Under the pieces are notes generated by a model, which saw only the letters and a list, made by a program, of their open reading frames with translations, had not been told where the DNA came from and ran no database searches. A stretch of DNA of 40,285 nt, from assembly GCA_017624955.1 (NCBI GenBank), contig JAGAMA010000027.1, forward strand, positions 1-40,285. Direction: 5' to 3'. Positions within the stretch are counted from its first letter, which is position 1, and every line of letters starts with the position of its first letter. Made by a program: the position numbers and the translations under genes. Positions 25,601 through 32,345 of this stretch are shown in pieces. Origin of the DNA: Alistipes sp. (GTDB lineage Bacteria > Bacteroidota > Bacteroidia > Bacteroidales > Rikenellaceae).

Positions 25601-25987
25601 CTCGGGGTAGGTGCAGAGGATGCGATACCCCTTGCCGTCAAAGTTCGTGAGGGCCGTCAGGGCTGCCGTGCGTTGCACCACCCCCTGCGGATCCTCGGCT
25701 CCATAGGCTGCCGAACGCTTGTAGGAGGAGGGGAAGAAGTAGATATACTGCTCATCGAGCAGGTTGTAGAGGTCATTCATCAGGTAGGCCGCCGCATCGC
25801 GGTCATCGGCCACAAAGATATGCACCCCCTCCAAACGCGCCACAGCACCCGCCGCATAGAACGAAAGAGCCCCGCCGACCAACTCATTGAGATGGACGGT
25901 AGAGCCCTCTTGCTTCAAACTGCGACACAGCGTGGCCAACGATCGGGACCCGGCCACCAGCTGCGCCATCTGCTCGCGTGGTGTCAC
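22655..25987 (-). CDS. mfd: Transcription-repair coupling factor
   Basis: 1110 residues. Mfd removes RNA polymerase stalled at DNA lesions and recruits UvrA. In order: an UvrB-like region (about 1-330), an RNA polymerase-interacting domain around LNQLRPGDYVVHIDHGVGRF (about 425-445), and the RecG-like translocase with Walker A GDVGFGKTEVA (about 578-588), DEEQKFGV (about 681) and TATPIPRTLQFS. The TRG motif region and C-terminal TRCF domain follow. Start is GTG 25987; its G is also the last base of the rng stop TAG. Typical length (1100-1150). Confidence 0.95.
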   Translation of the reverse strand: MTPREQMAQLVAGSRSLATLCRSLKQEGSTVHLNELVGGALSFYAAGAVARLEGVHIFVADDRDAAAYLMNDLYNLLDEQYIYFFPSSYKRSAAYGAEDPQGVVQRTAALTALTNFDGKGYRILCTYPEALAERVTEERALEESTLKVRVGDVISIEVLEEALVEAGFTRVDFVYEPGQYAVRGGLVDLFSYAENKPYRIDFFGDEVDSIRRFEISSQLSTDRLERISIVPDLKRRAGGGSRVSLAHFVGREATWWFYDADQILRKVNEIRRRTLTDLEDPSQIDRLLTSRVGLTTDLELARVVMLRDNLPERKPSSVIEFSTLPQPAFNKNFELLADDMIRNRQRGYRTFILSENKVQVERLENIFHQVGRGEAEVRSISTTLHEGFVDNDLKICLYTDHQIFDRYRRYRINGEIKRDEQMTVAELNQLRPGDYVVHIDHGVGRFDGLVKISENGKVHESIKLVYRDGDVLFVNVHSLHRIARYKAGDSEPPKIHKLGSGAWQKLKTATKKAVKDISRQLIALYARRKASKGFAFSEDSYLQHELEASFQYEDTPDQHAAVEAVKRDMESAEPMDRLVCGDVGFGKTEVAIRAAFKAAVDGKQTAVLVPTTILALQHYRSFSERLRGLPVTIEYLNRTKTAKEVRQIREDLLSGKIDILIGTHKMLGKQIEFRDLGLLIIDEEQKFGVAAKEKLTELSVSVDTLTLTATPIPRTLQFSLMGSRDLSVISTPPPNRRPIQTESHVFSEEIIRDAIEQELSRDGQVYFVHNRVEDLLTIQGMITRLCPKARVGVGHGKMPAEKLEKLIMDFIYGEFDVLLSTTIVENGIDIANANTIIINNAQNFGLSDLHQLRGRVGRSDKRGYCYLLSPPDELLSSDARRRLRAIEEFSELGSGFNIAMQDLDIRGAGNLLGAEQSGFIADIGFETYQKILNEAIAELRNEGVDVSQLGAKEREVVEGLHFIDDAHIDIEVEASLPDSYVQQQAERLKLYRELDSIKDEEALQAFAARLEDRFGRLPRATEELLNVVRLRREAIRLGMERVKVKNGLMIVHFVGEESSPYYQSEIFRTLLQKIMQQPERFVLKQHNNRLGMTVRQAKDVEAAYKILQQL

Positions 25988-27543
25988 TACTTCTTAATCA
26001 GCTCGTTATCACGCTTATCGTGGTAGTGTACATCGATCAGTCCCATCGACTGATCCTCCACGATGTCGATTCGTACTTTATAGCGCCACTCCCAGCGACG
26101 ACGCAACGAAAGGAATCCGCGCTTGAGGAAGGCCGCCACATAGGGGCTTACGACCAGCTTGATGTACTTGTGGCCGCGATCGAGCGTCAGGAGCGAGATC
26201 TGGTTCTCGATCTTCTTGTCGAGCAGCACCGTCGGCTCAACCTTACCCGTACCGTGACAGGTCGGGCAGACGTCCGAAACATCCTCAATGGCCAACGGGC
26301 GTACACGCTGACGGGTGATCTGCATCAGGCCGAACTTCGTCAGCGGCAGGATCGTATGCTTGGCCTTGTCGGTGGCCATCAGCTTACACATCTCGTCATA
26401 CAGCGCCGTCTTGTTGGCCGACTTATGCAGGTCGATGAAGTCGATAATCACAATGCCGCCCATATCGCGCAGGCGCAACTGGCGGGCAATCTCCTTGGCC
26501 GCTGCGAGGTTTACCTCCATAGCCGTCTGCTCCTGGTTATCCTCGGCCTTGGTGCGGTTACCCGAATTGACATCGATCACGTTCATCGCCTCCGTGCGCT
26601 CGATGATGAGGTAGGCACCGCGCTTCAGGGATACATACTTGGCAAAGAGCGACTTAATCTGCTTCGAGATGTCGAAGTTATCGAAGATGGGCACCTGACC
26701 CTTGTAGAGCTTCACGATCTTCTCCATCGAGGGGTCGATCTCGTGTACATAGCCCTGAATCTCCTTAAACATCTCCTCGTCATTGACCACAATCTGCGAG
26801 AAGGAGCCGTTGAGCGAGTCGCGGATGATGGTGTTGGCGCGGCTCATCTCGCTGAGCAGCTGCCCGGGAGCCGTAGGTGCCTTCTTGCGGATCGTTCCGC
26901 AGGTCTTAAACCAGCGGTCGAGCTGCTGGCGGATATCGCGCTCGATCTCCTCATCGGTTGCCTCGACGGCTGCCGTGCGGATAATCACACCGAAATTCTT
27001 CGGCAAGACCGACTGTGCGATGCGCTTCAGGCGGCGCTTCTCCTCCGAGGAGCGGATTTTTTGCGAAAGGAATACCTTCTGCGAGAAGGGGACAAGCACC
27101 ACGTTGCGACCCGGCAACGAGACCTCGGCCGTCAGACGGGGACCCTTGGTCGAGATGGCCTCCTTGGCCACCTGCACCATCACAAGCTGCCCCACCTGGA
27201 GGTAGGAGGCAATCTTGCCACCCTTCTCCATGGGCTCCTCGAGTTTCATCGTCTCGACCCGAAGACCACGCTTGCCGGGTTGGAACGACGAGACGAGTTT
27301 ATGGAGCGACGGGAAGTGTGTTCCGAGGTCGGAATAGTGGATAAAGGCATCTTTTTCATGCCCTATATTGACAAATGCCGCGTTCAGACCCGGCATAATT
27401 TTACGCACCTTGCCCAAATAGATATCTCCCACGGCGAAGCCTGTCTGGCACTGCTCCTTATTGAGCTCGACCAGCACCTTGTCTTCGCAGAGGGCAATCT
27501 GCATTTCGGCAGGCGTTACATTTACAATCAGTTCACGATTCAT
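25987..27543 (-). CDS. rng: Ribonuclease E/G family endoribonuclease
   Basis: 518 residues. RNase G/E cuts single-stranded A/U-rich RNA and processes rRNA and mRNA. An S1 domain spans about 35-130 (GDIYLGKVRKIMPGLNAAFVNIG). The catalytic Asp pair is present: DVNSG at 324-328 and IIDFIDL with D367. D324 and D367 are 43 residues apart, as are D303 and D346 of E. coli RNase E. The zinc-link CPTC is at 426-429. It lacks the long C-terminal scaffold of RNase E, so it is RNase G-sized. It is followed by mfd with a one-base overlap. A 413-nt gap precedes it. Confidence 0.94.
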   Translation of the reverse strand: MNRELIVNVTPAEMQIALCEDKVLVELNKEQCQTGFAVGDIYLGKVRKIMPGLNAAFVNIGHEKDAFIHYSDLGTHFPSLHKLVSSFQPGKRGLRVETMKLEEPMEKGGKIASYLQVGQLVMVQVAKEAISTKGPRLTAEVSLPGRNVVLVPFSQKVFLSQKIRSSEEKRRLKRIAQSVLPKNFGVIIRTAAVEATDEEIERDIRQQLDRWFKTCGTIRKKAPTAPGQLLSEMSRANTIIRDSLNGSFSQIVVNDEEMFKEIQGYVHEIDPSMEKIVKLYKGQVPIFDNFDISKQIKSLFAKYVSLKRGAYLIIERTEAMNVIDVNSGNRTKAEDNQEQTAMEVNLAAAKEIARQLRLRDMGGIVIIDFIDLHKSANKTALYDEMCKLMATDKAKHTILPLTKFGLMQITRQRVRPLAIEDVSDVCPTCHGTGKVEPTVLLDKKIENQISLLTLDRGHKYIKLVVSPYVAAFLKRGFLSLRRRWEWRYKVRIDIVEDQSMGLIDVHYHDKRDNELIKK

Positions 27544-27575
27544 TGCATTGGCGGGCCACCTGCGACCCTCGATAT

Positions 27576-27603
27576 ATTGGGTTCGAATCCCCGACGGGAT
27601 CCG
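27576..27603 (+). other. tRNA T-arm-like fragment upstream of rng
   Basis: TTGGGTTCGAATCCCCGA followed by CGGGATCCG looks like the T arm and acceptor end of a tRNA read on the plus strand. No D arm or anticodon arm precedes it; the sequence before it is the rng start region. ATCCC and GGGAT also pair as a small hairpin in the rng leader. It could be a tRNA relic, for example an attachment-site remnant, or chance. Confidence 0.3.
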
Positions 27604-27717
27604 TATGATAAATATTAGCGACCGTTTTTATTTCATCGAAAGTATCGGTCAAACTTTCAAGGTATATTATCAACGACTCTAAAAAAAACACGGTCGTCGA
27701 TGTGTTAAAATTCATAG

Positions 27718-27745
27718 TGTGAGGCGATTTTCAGGCTTGCGCCTA
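27718..27745. repeat. Partial copy of the structured intergenic element
   Basis: GATTTTCAGGCTTG (27726-27739) repeats GATTTTCAAGGCTTG (27794-27808) of copy B with one base missing, and is preceded by GTGAGGC, like the GTATGTGAG box. AGGCTTGCGCCT forms its own small hairpin. It looks like a broken or nested copy next to copy B. Confidence 0.5.
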
Positions 27746-27772
27746 AAAAAGCCCGCAACTGCTTCATGACCC

Positions 27773-27897
27773 TTTAGAATTCGGTTAAGTGTGGATTTTC
27801 AAGGCTTGTGAGTTTTCGAACACCGGAGCATACTGCCGTATGTGAGGATTTCGAAAACGAGCGTAACGCAGAAAATACCGCTTAAACGGATTCTAAA
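27773..27897. repeat. Structured intergenic element, copy B (unrecognised)
   Basis: Same architecture as 12307-12429 with different helices. P1: TTTAGAATTCGGTTAAG (27773-27789) with CTTAAACGGATTCTAAA (27881-27897), one mismatch and one wobble. P2: ATTTTC (27795-27800) with GAAAAT (27871-27876). Box CAAGGCTTG (27800-27808) faces GCGTAACGC (27861-27869). P3: GTTTTCGAA (27812-27820) with TTCGAAAAC (27850-27858). Cap: AGCATACT (27827-27834), GTATGTGAG (27838-27846). It lies between the COX24-like gene and rng, with the remaining bases of that gap holding a terminator hairpin and the rng leader. Confidence 0.8.
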
Positions 27898-27902
27898 ATA
27901 GG

Positions 27903-27933
27903 TAAAGGTAAAGGGGTAAACCCTTTACCTTTA
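27903..27933 (-). terminator. Hairpin after the COX24-like gene
   Basis: TAAAGGTAAAGGG (27903-27915) and CCCTTTACCTTTA (27921-27933) pair over 13 bp without mismatch around a 5-nt loop, 24 nt after the stop. The following minus-strand sequence (ACCTATTTTAG) is only moderately U-rich, so partial read-through into rng is possible. Confidence 0.65.
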
Positions 27934-27956
27934 TCCTTGCAAGGCGTACTACCCTA

Positions 27957-28049
27957 CTACTTGTTCTTCTTGTGACGATTCTTGCGAAGACGCTTCTTAC
28001 GCTTGTGGGTAGCCATCTTATGACGCTTATGCTTCTTTCCGTTGGGCAT
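27957..28049 (-). CDS. Small basic AURKAIP1/COX24-domain protein
   Basis: Thirty residues, more than half Lys/Arg/His: MPNGKKHKRHKMATHKRKK then RLRKNRHKKNK. Bacteroidota carry this peptide next to HU and rng, annotated as AURKAIP1/COX24-domain protein; the mitochondrial relative (mS38) is a ribosomal protein, so a ribosome-associated role is likely (knowledge of the family, not visible here). It is 27 nt downstream of the HU gene and shares its promoter. Confidence 0.88.
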   Translation of the reverse strand: MPNGKKHKRHKMATHKRKKRLRKNRHKKNK

Positions 28050-28076
28050 AGTCTTGATGTTTTAAGAGTTAGACAA

Positions 28077-28349
28077 TTATTTTACCTTGGCTGCGAAGCT
28101 CTTAGCGGGCTTGAAAGCCGGAATGTTGTGCTCGGGGATCGTGATGGTCGTGTTCTTCGAGATGTTACGAGCCACCTTCGTTGCACGCTTCTTGATGATG
28201 AAGCTACCGAAACCGCGGAGATAAACATTGTTACCGTTTACAAGCGAACCCTTCACGCTGTCCATGAAGGCCTCAACGATAGCCATAACCTGCACCTTCT
28301 CAACACCGGTGCTCTTAGCGATTTCGCTTACGATATCTGCCTTAGTCAT
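28077..28349 (-). CDS. HU family DNA-binding protein
   Basis: 90 residues. HU/IHF proteins dimerise and bend DNA in the nucleoid. MTKADIVSEIAKSTG at the start, EAFMDSVKGSLVNGNNVYLRGFGSF in the middle, and the arm region ARNISKNTTITIPEHNIPAFKPAKSF match HU; the IPEHNIPAFKPAK segment contains the Pro at the tip of the DNA-intercalating arm. I chose ATG 28349. The reading frame stays open upstream to 28457, but this would include the promoter. First gene of a unit with the COX24-like protein. Confidence 0.94.
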   Translation of the reverse strand: MTKADIVSEIAKSTGVEKVQVMAIVEAFMDSVKGSLVNGNNVYLRGFGSFIIKKRATKVARNISKNTTITIPEHNIPAFKPAKSFAAKVK

Positions 28350-28393
28350 ATCTTTTAATGTTAAATTTAAGTAATTAATCTCTTTTGAGTTTG

Positions 28394-28424
28394 CAAATAT
28401 ACACTTAATTTGCATATCCGCCAA
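28394..28424 (-). promoter_or_regulatory. Promoter of the HU gene
   Basis: On the minus strand TTG (28422-28424), 20 nt, TATATTTG (28394-28401), about 45 nt before the ATG, followed by an A/T-rich leader. Confidence 0.72.
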
Positions 28425-28463
28425 CTTTCCGCGGATTTTTTTTGCGCTAATAGTCACTCACTT

Positions 28464-28497
28464 ATCCGAGCGAAATTTTGTTTCGTCACGCTCGGAT
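28464..28497 (-). terminator. Hairpin after the SRPBCC gene
   Basis: ATCCGAGCG (28464-28472) pairs with CGCTCGGAT (28489-28497), with a further CGAAA/TTTCG inside. It starts 15 nt after the SRPBCC stop on the minus strand. There is no U-run right after, so it may need Rho or act as a stabiliser. Confidence 0.5.
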
Positions 28498-28511
28498 CGG
28501 CTTGCACCGAC

Positions 28512-28907
28512 CTACCGCATGGCATTCGAGATACCCTCCACGATCTGGTCGAGGGCCCCCTGCAGTTTCGAGCCGATGAGCATCTTCATCATCATATTGA
28601 GCTCGGCATGGAGCACCAGGCGCAGGCGCGTATCGTTCGTGTCCACCTTGTGCAGCTGCACCCAGAAGGCAAAATCCATCGGCACGCCGTCGCCAATGAT
28701 CTTCACATGTTTCGGTTCTACACGCTCATCCATCAGCAATCTTACCGTGAAGCCCTTGGCCTTGAACGAGCAGGTCAGCTCCGTGGCCTCCCAATCCTCG
28801 ACACGACCCTGCAGGGCAGGGGTAAGGTTGTCGAAACGGCTGATTACTTGGTAGATCTGCTCGGCAGGTCGCAGGATCTGCACCTGCTTCGATATATACT
28901 CTTGCAT
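28512..28907 (-). CDS. SRPBCC (START-like) family protein
   Basis: 131 residues. The helix-grip fold is suggested by an N-terminal strand (MQEYISKQVQILRPAEQIYQVI), a set of strands (WEATELTCSFKAKGFTVRLLM) and a long C-terminal helix (NMMMKMLIGSKLQGALDQIVEGI). Such proteins bind small hydrophobic ligands in a central cavity, but the ligand cannot be told here. Third gene after porX and tsaE with a 54-nt gap. Confidence 0.75.
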   Translation of the reverse strand: MQEYISKQVQILRPAEQIYQVISRFDNLTPALQGRVEDWEATELTCSFKAKGFTVRLLMDERVEPKHVKIIGDGVPMDFAFWVQLHKVDTNDTRLRLVLHAELNMMMKMLIGSKLQGALDQIVEGISNAMR

Positions 28908-28961
28908 AGTTTTCGTATGGGTATAGTGGTTAATTTCGCTAATATTACAATAGGCATTTTG

Positions 28962-29378
28962 TTACTCGATCTCGAAGCTGCGCTCCGTGGGGCCCTCTAC
29001 CGTGATACGAACCTCCATGACGGCATCGGGCATCAGCCCCTCGATCTTCTCGGGCCACTCCACAAAGCAGAGATCGCCCGAGTAGAAATACTCCTCGTAG
29101 CCCAGGTCGAAGGCCTCGCGCTCATCCTCGATGCGGTAGAAGTCGAAGTGGAAGATGCGCTCACCCTCCGCCCCCTCGTACTGATTGACCAGGGCAAAGG
29201 TGGGGCTGGTCACCTGATCCGAGGCTCCGAGTTGCTCGGCCACGGCGCGTACCAGGGTCGTCTTTCCGGCACCCATCTCACCACGCAGGGCCACCACCGT
29301 GCGCCCATCGAGCGAGTCGAGGAGCGCCTCGGCTACCTCATGCAGTTGATCTTCAGAGTCGATTGAGAGTCGTTTCAT
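28962..29378 (-). CDS. tsaE: tRNA threonylcarbamoyladenosine synthesis ATPase TsaE
   Basis: 138 residues. TsaE is the ATPase that works with TsaB and TsaD to make t6A37 in tRNAs reading ANN codons. Walker A GEMGAGKTT (33-41), TSPTF (57-61), HFDFYRI (77-83) and EWPEK (107-111) are all present. I chose ATG 29378; the frame extends to 29414, which would overlap the end of porX. The gene starts 13 nt after porX. Confidence 0.93.
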   Translation of the reverse strand: MKRLSIDSEDQLHEVAEALLDSLDGRTVVALRGEMGAGKTTLVRAVAEQLGASDQVTSPTFALVNQYEGAEGERIFHFDFYRIEDEREAFDLGYEEYFYSGDLCFVEWPEKIEGLMPDAVMEVRITVEGPTERSFEIE

Positions 29379-29391
29379 CGTTTTTATCGGG

Positions 29392-30942
29392 TTACTTTTT
29401 GGGGTTGAGTACAATGTAAGGCACGATCATCTCCTCCATCGAGATACCGCCGTGCTGGAACGTGTTGCGGTAGTAGCGCACAAAGCGATTCGCATCGTTG
29501 TTATAGACCAGGAAGTCGCTGTTGTAGGCGAAGATGTAGCTCGACGAGAGGTTCCCTGCCGGCAACTGGATATCCTCGGGGCGCTGCACCTCATAGACCT
29601 CGCGCGAGTTGTATTGCAGGTTGCGACCCGTCTTGTAGCGCAGGTTCGACGAGGTCTCCCGATCGCCCGTCACGCGCACCGGATTATCGACACGAATCGT
29701 ACCGTGATCCGAGGTGATGATCACCGTGTGACCCTTCTCGGCCAGAAGCTTGAGGATCGTGTAGAGGTCCGAATGCTCGAACCAGGAGCGGGTCAGCGAG
29801 CGGAAGGCTGCCTCGTTCTCGGTCAGCTCACGCACCACATCCGTTTCGGTGCGGGCATGCGAAAGAATGTCGAGGAAGTTGTAGACAATGACCGAGAAGT
29901 CGGCCTCGTAGACCCGTCGGATATTCTCGACGAGCTTGCGACCCTGCTCGGGGCGCACCAGCTTATCGAAGGTCATCTTCCACGTCTTGCCGCTCTGGGC
30001 CATCAGGCGACGCAGGAACTCCTCCTCGTATTGGTTTTTACCCCCCTCCTCGTTGTCGTTGAGCCACTTATTGGGCATCAGACGGTCAATCGCGCGCGGC
30101 ATCAGACCGGCAAAGAGGGCGTTTCGTGCATATTGGGTTGCCGTGGGCAGGATGGCGCAGTAGAAGTCGTCCTGCGCCACATCGTAGTAGCCGCGCAACA
30201 TCGACGAGATGGCGCGCCACTGATCGTAGCGGAAGTTGTCGATCAAAAGCAGCGTGGTCTTCTGATGCTCCTCGACCACGGGGAAGATCGACGAGCGCAT
30301 CAGCGTATGCGACATCTGCGGAGTCTCGTCGTCGCGGTGGTTGATCCAGTTGTAGTAGTTGCGCCTTACGAACTTCGAGAAGGCCTGGTTGGCCTCATTC
30401 TTCTGATAGGCAAGGATCTCCTTCACGCTCTGGTCGGTCGAATCCTCCAACTCGATCTCCCACCCCGTCAAACGGCGGTAGAGTGAGCACCAATCCTGGA
30501 ACGTGTCGGCCATCTGGAGCGATGTGGAGAGGCGGCCAAACTCCGAGCGGTAGTCGGCCGTCGTCTGCTCCGTGACGAGCTGCTGCTGGTGAACATTCTT
30601 CTTGATCGACAACAGCACCTGGTTCGGATTGACGGGTTTGATGAGGTAGTCGGCAATCTTCGAGCCGATCGCCTTGTTCATGATGTTCTCCTCCTCGCTC
30701 TTCGTCACCATAATCACGGGGGTCGTCGGGCGCACCTCCTTGATCTTGGGCAGGGTCTCGAGTCCCGTCATGCCGGGCATCATCTCGTCGAGGATGATCA
30801 GGTCATACGCCCCCTCGGCGGCCATGTCGATTGCATCATAGCCGTTGTTGCAGGTATCCACCTCATACCCCTTGCTGTTGAGAAACAGCAGGTGCGGTTT
30901 GAGGAGTTCCACCTCGTCATCTACCCAAAGAATCTTTACCAT
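29392..30942 (-). CDS. porX: PorX: response regulator fused to PglZ (alkaline-phosphatase fold) domain
   Basis: 516 residues. Receiver domain 1-120 has the acidic pair DD at 8-9, phosphoacceptor D52 in LDEMMPGMTG, T80 and K102. A helical linker (about 120-200) leads to a PglZ domain (about 210-516) with LLLIDNFRYDQWRAI and HTVIITSDHGTIRV as metal-binding segments. In Porphyromonas, PorX with histidine kinase PorY and the ECF sigma factor SigP controls type IX secretion; PorX also hydrolyses oligonucleotides (literature knowledge). No kinase or secretion gene is in this window. It has its own promoter and is followed by tsaE. Confidence 0.92.
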   Translation of the reverse strand: MVKILWVDDEVELLKPHLLFLNSKGYEVDTCNNGYDAIDMAAEGAYDLIILDEMMPGMTGLETLPKIKEVRPTTPVIMVTKSEEENIMNKAIGSKIADYLIKPVNPNQVLLSIKKNVHQQQLVTEQTTADYRSEFGRLSTSLQMADTFQDWCSLYRRLTGWEIELEDSTDQSVKEILAYQKNEANQAFSKFVRRNYYNWINHRDDETPQMSHTLMRSSIFPVVEEHQKTTLLLIDNFRYDQWRAISSMLRGYYDVAQDDFYCAILPTATQYARNALFAGLMPRAIDRLMPNKWLNDNEEGGKNQYEEEFLRRLMAQSGKTWKMTFDKLVRPEQGRKLVENIRRVYEADFSVIVYNFLDILSHARTETDVVRELTENEAAFRSLTRSWFEHSDLYTILKLLAEKGHTVIITSDHGTIRVDNPVRVTGDRETSSNLRYKTGRNLQYNSREVYEVQRPEDIQLPAGNLSSSYIFAYNSDFLVYNNDANRFVRYYRNTFQHGGISMEEMIVPYIVLNPKK

Positions 30943-30963
30943 AGCTCGTGTAGTTATCAGTTA

Positions 30964-30995
30964 CAAAAGTAATTATTTTTCCTCTCAAACGCAAA
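30964..30995 (-). promoter_or_regulatory. Promoter of porX
   Basis: On the minus strand TTTG (30992-30995), 20 nt, TACTTTTG (30964-30971), 21 nt before the porX start, giving a very short leader. Confidence 0.75.
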
Positions 30996-31042
30996 ATCGC
31001 CCCCTTTTATTGAGTGAGAAAGCCAAATCGCGTGCCCGAAAC

Positions 31043-31072
31043 AGAAAAAAGGCGCCAACAAACGAGCGCCTT
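31043..31072 (-). terminator. Rho-independent terminator of the recombinase gene
   Basis: On the minus strand AAGGCGC (31072-31066) pairs with GCGCCTT (31055-31049), followed by TTTT. It is 47 nt after the recombinase stop and separates it from the porX promoter. Confidence 0.75.
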
Positions 31073-31118
31073 ATACTTTAGATGGATTGTATGCTGCAAT
31101 GGTAACATGCCACCACGC

Positions 31119-32342
31119 TCAGGCCCGCCAGCAGTGGGAGAGCGATTCGATCTCGTCGGAGAGGCGATTCAACTCACGGTCGAGGTGCGAGCGGGTGATC
31201 GTAGCGTAGATCTGCGTGGTACGAATCGAGGTGTGGCCGAGCAGTTTCGAGATCGCCTCGATGGGCATGCCGTGCGAGAGGGCCAGTGTCGTGGCAAAGG
31301 TGTGGCGGGCACAATGAAATGTGATGCGCTTCTCAATCTCGCACAGCTGCATCAGTTGCGCCAGACAACGGTTACACCAGCTGTTGCTCGGCAGCGGAAA
31401 GATCGCGCTTCGAGGATCCTTTGGCGCGTACTTATCCAAAATTGCCCGTGCCACATCAAGCAGGCGCACCTGCACCTGCGAACCGGTCTTGTGGCGCACG
31501 GTCTCGATCCAATGATGATCGCCGAATTGCGAAATATGGGCGCGTGTGAGGCGCTTCAGATCGATGAACGACAACCCCGTAAAACAACTGAAGAGGAAGG
31601 CATCGCGCACGAGGGCGAGCATCGGATTCAGCCCTTCGAGCGACATGAGCCGCCTGAGTTCCTCCTCGCTGAGCGCGGTGCGCTGCACAAACTCGCTACG
31701 CAGCCGATAGTCGGCAAAGGGATCGCCGACCGCCACCCCCTGCTTGCGGGCCCAGCCGAGGATGTGTTTCAGCGCCGTGAGATAGACCCAGGCCGTATTG
31801 CGCCGATGGCCCGCATCGCGGAGCAGGTAGCGGTGAAAGGCGGTGATGAAATCCCGATCGAGCATCGTGAGGGGCAGATCGGGCTTTGCCCAATCCTGGC
31901 GGATAAAGGCCTCGACGTGCTGCTGCACACTTCGGTACTTGTAGAGGGTCGAGGGGCTTCGATCCACCCCGACCTGCTGCTTGAAGGCCTCGTTGTGGCG
32001 CTCGATGAGTTGCAGGATGTGCTCCTGACGGGTCGTGGTGGCGAAGAAGCGATCGCGCACCCCCTCGGGCGTAGGTTCGAGGCCCCTACCGAGCATAGTT
32101 TCGTAGGTGGTCATCAGCCCCAGGCGCAGCCGATCCAACTCGCGGTTGATGCGCACCATCTCCAACGAGCGCCCCACGGCTCGGTTTTGCGCCACATCCC
32201 ACGCCTTGGGTGGCAACGCCAGGCGTGTCGAGAATTGCGCTCTACACCCATCGATCGAGATGCGCCCCATGATCGGGACATCGCCACTCTTCAGCAGCGC
32301 ACCTCGCTTGAGGTAGAACAAGACATTACATCTGTGTTTCAT
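31119..32342 (-). CDS. Site-specific tyrosine recombinase (Bacteroides integrase type)
   Basis: 407 residues. An N-terminal arm-binding domain (VLFYLKRGALLKSGDVPIMGRI) and SAM-like core-binding domain (about 100-200) precede the catalytic domain (about 215-400). Catalytic residues: Lys in RHKTGSQVQVRL, His and Arg in HCARHTF, His in LLGHTSIRTTQIYA and the Tyr at its end. The first catalytic Arg, normally after TGLR, is replaced: SCFTGLSFIDLKRL; several Bacteroidota integrases, such as IntDOT, also lack it. No excisionase, relaxase or phage gene is adjacent, and no tRNA is within 7 kb. It may be a relic of an element or a DNA-inversion enzyme acting elsewhere. Its high G+C matches its neighbours, so it is not a recent arrival by that measure. 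Confidence 0.9.
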   Translation of the reverse strand: MKHRCNVLFYLKRGALLKSGDVPIMGRISIDGCRAQFSTRLALPPKAWDVAQNRAVGRSLEMVRINRELDRLRLGLMTTYETMLGRGLEPTPEGVRDRFFATTTRQEHILQLIERHNEAFKQQVGVDRSPSTLYKYRSVQQHVEAFIRQDWAKPDLPLTMLDRDFITAFHRYLLRDAGHRRNTAWVYLTALKHILGWARKQGVAVGDPFADYRLRSEFVQRTALSEEELRRLMSLEGLNPMLALVRDAFLFSCFTGLSFIDLKRLTRAHISQFGDHHWIETVRHKTGSQVQVRLLDVARAILDKYAPKDPRSAIFPLPSNSWCNRCLAQLMQLCEIEKRITFHCARHTFATTLALSHGMPIEAISKLLGHTSIRTTQIYATITRSHLDRELNRLSDEIESLSHCWRA

Positions 32343-32345
32343 AGC

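Noticed and set aside
22976-26026. Open frame of 1016 codons on the plus strand opposite mfd
   Set aside because: Antisense shadow of mfd; composition is dominated by Leu, Arg, His and Asp with no domain pattern, and mfd itself is intact.
26600-27543. Gene at 25987-27543 considered as full RNase E
   Set aside because: It stops soon after the zinc-link and small C-terminal domain at 518 residues and has no scaffold region, so RNase G-type is the better call.
28350-28457. N-terminal extension of HU by 36 residues
   Set aside because: The extension would lie over the HU promoter, and the protein from the inner ATG matches the normal 90-residue HU length.
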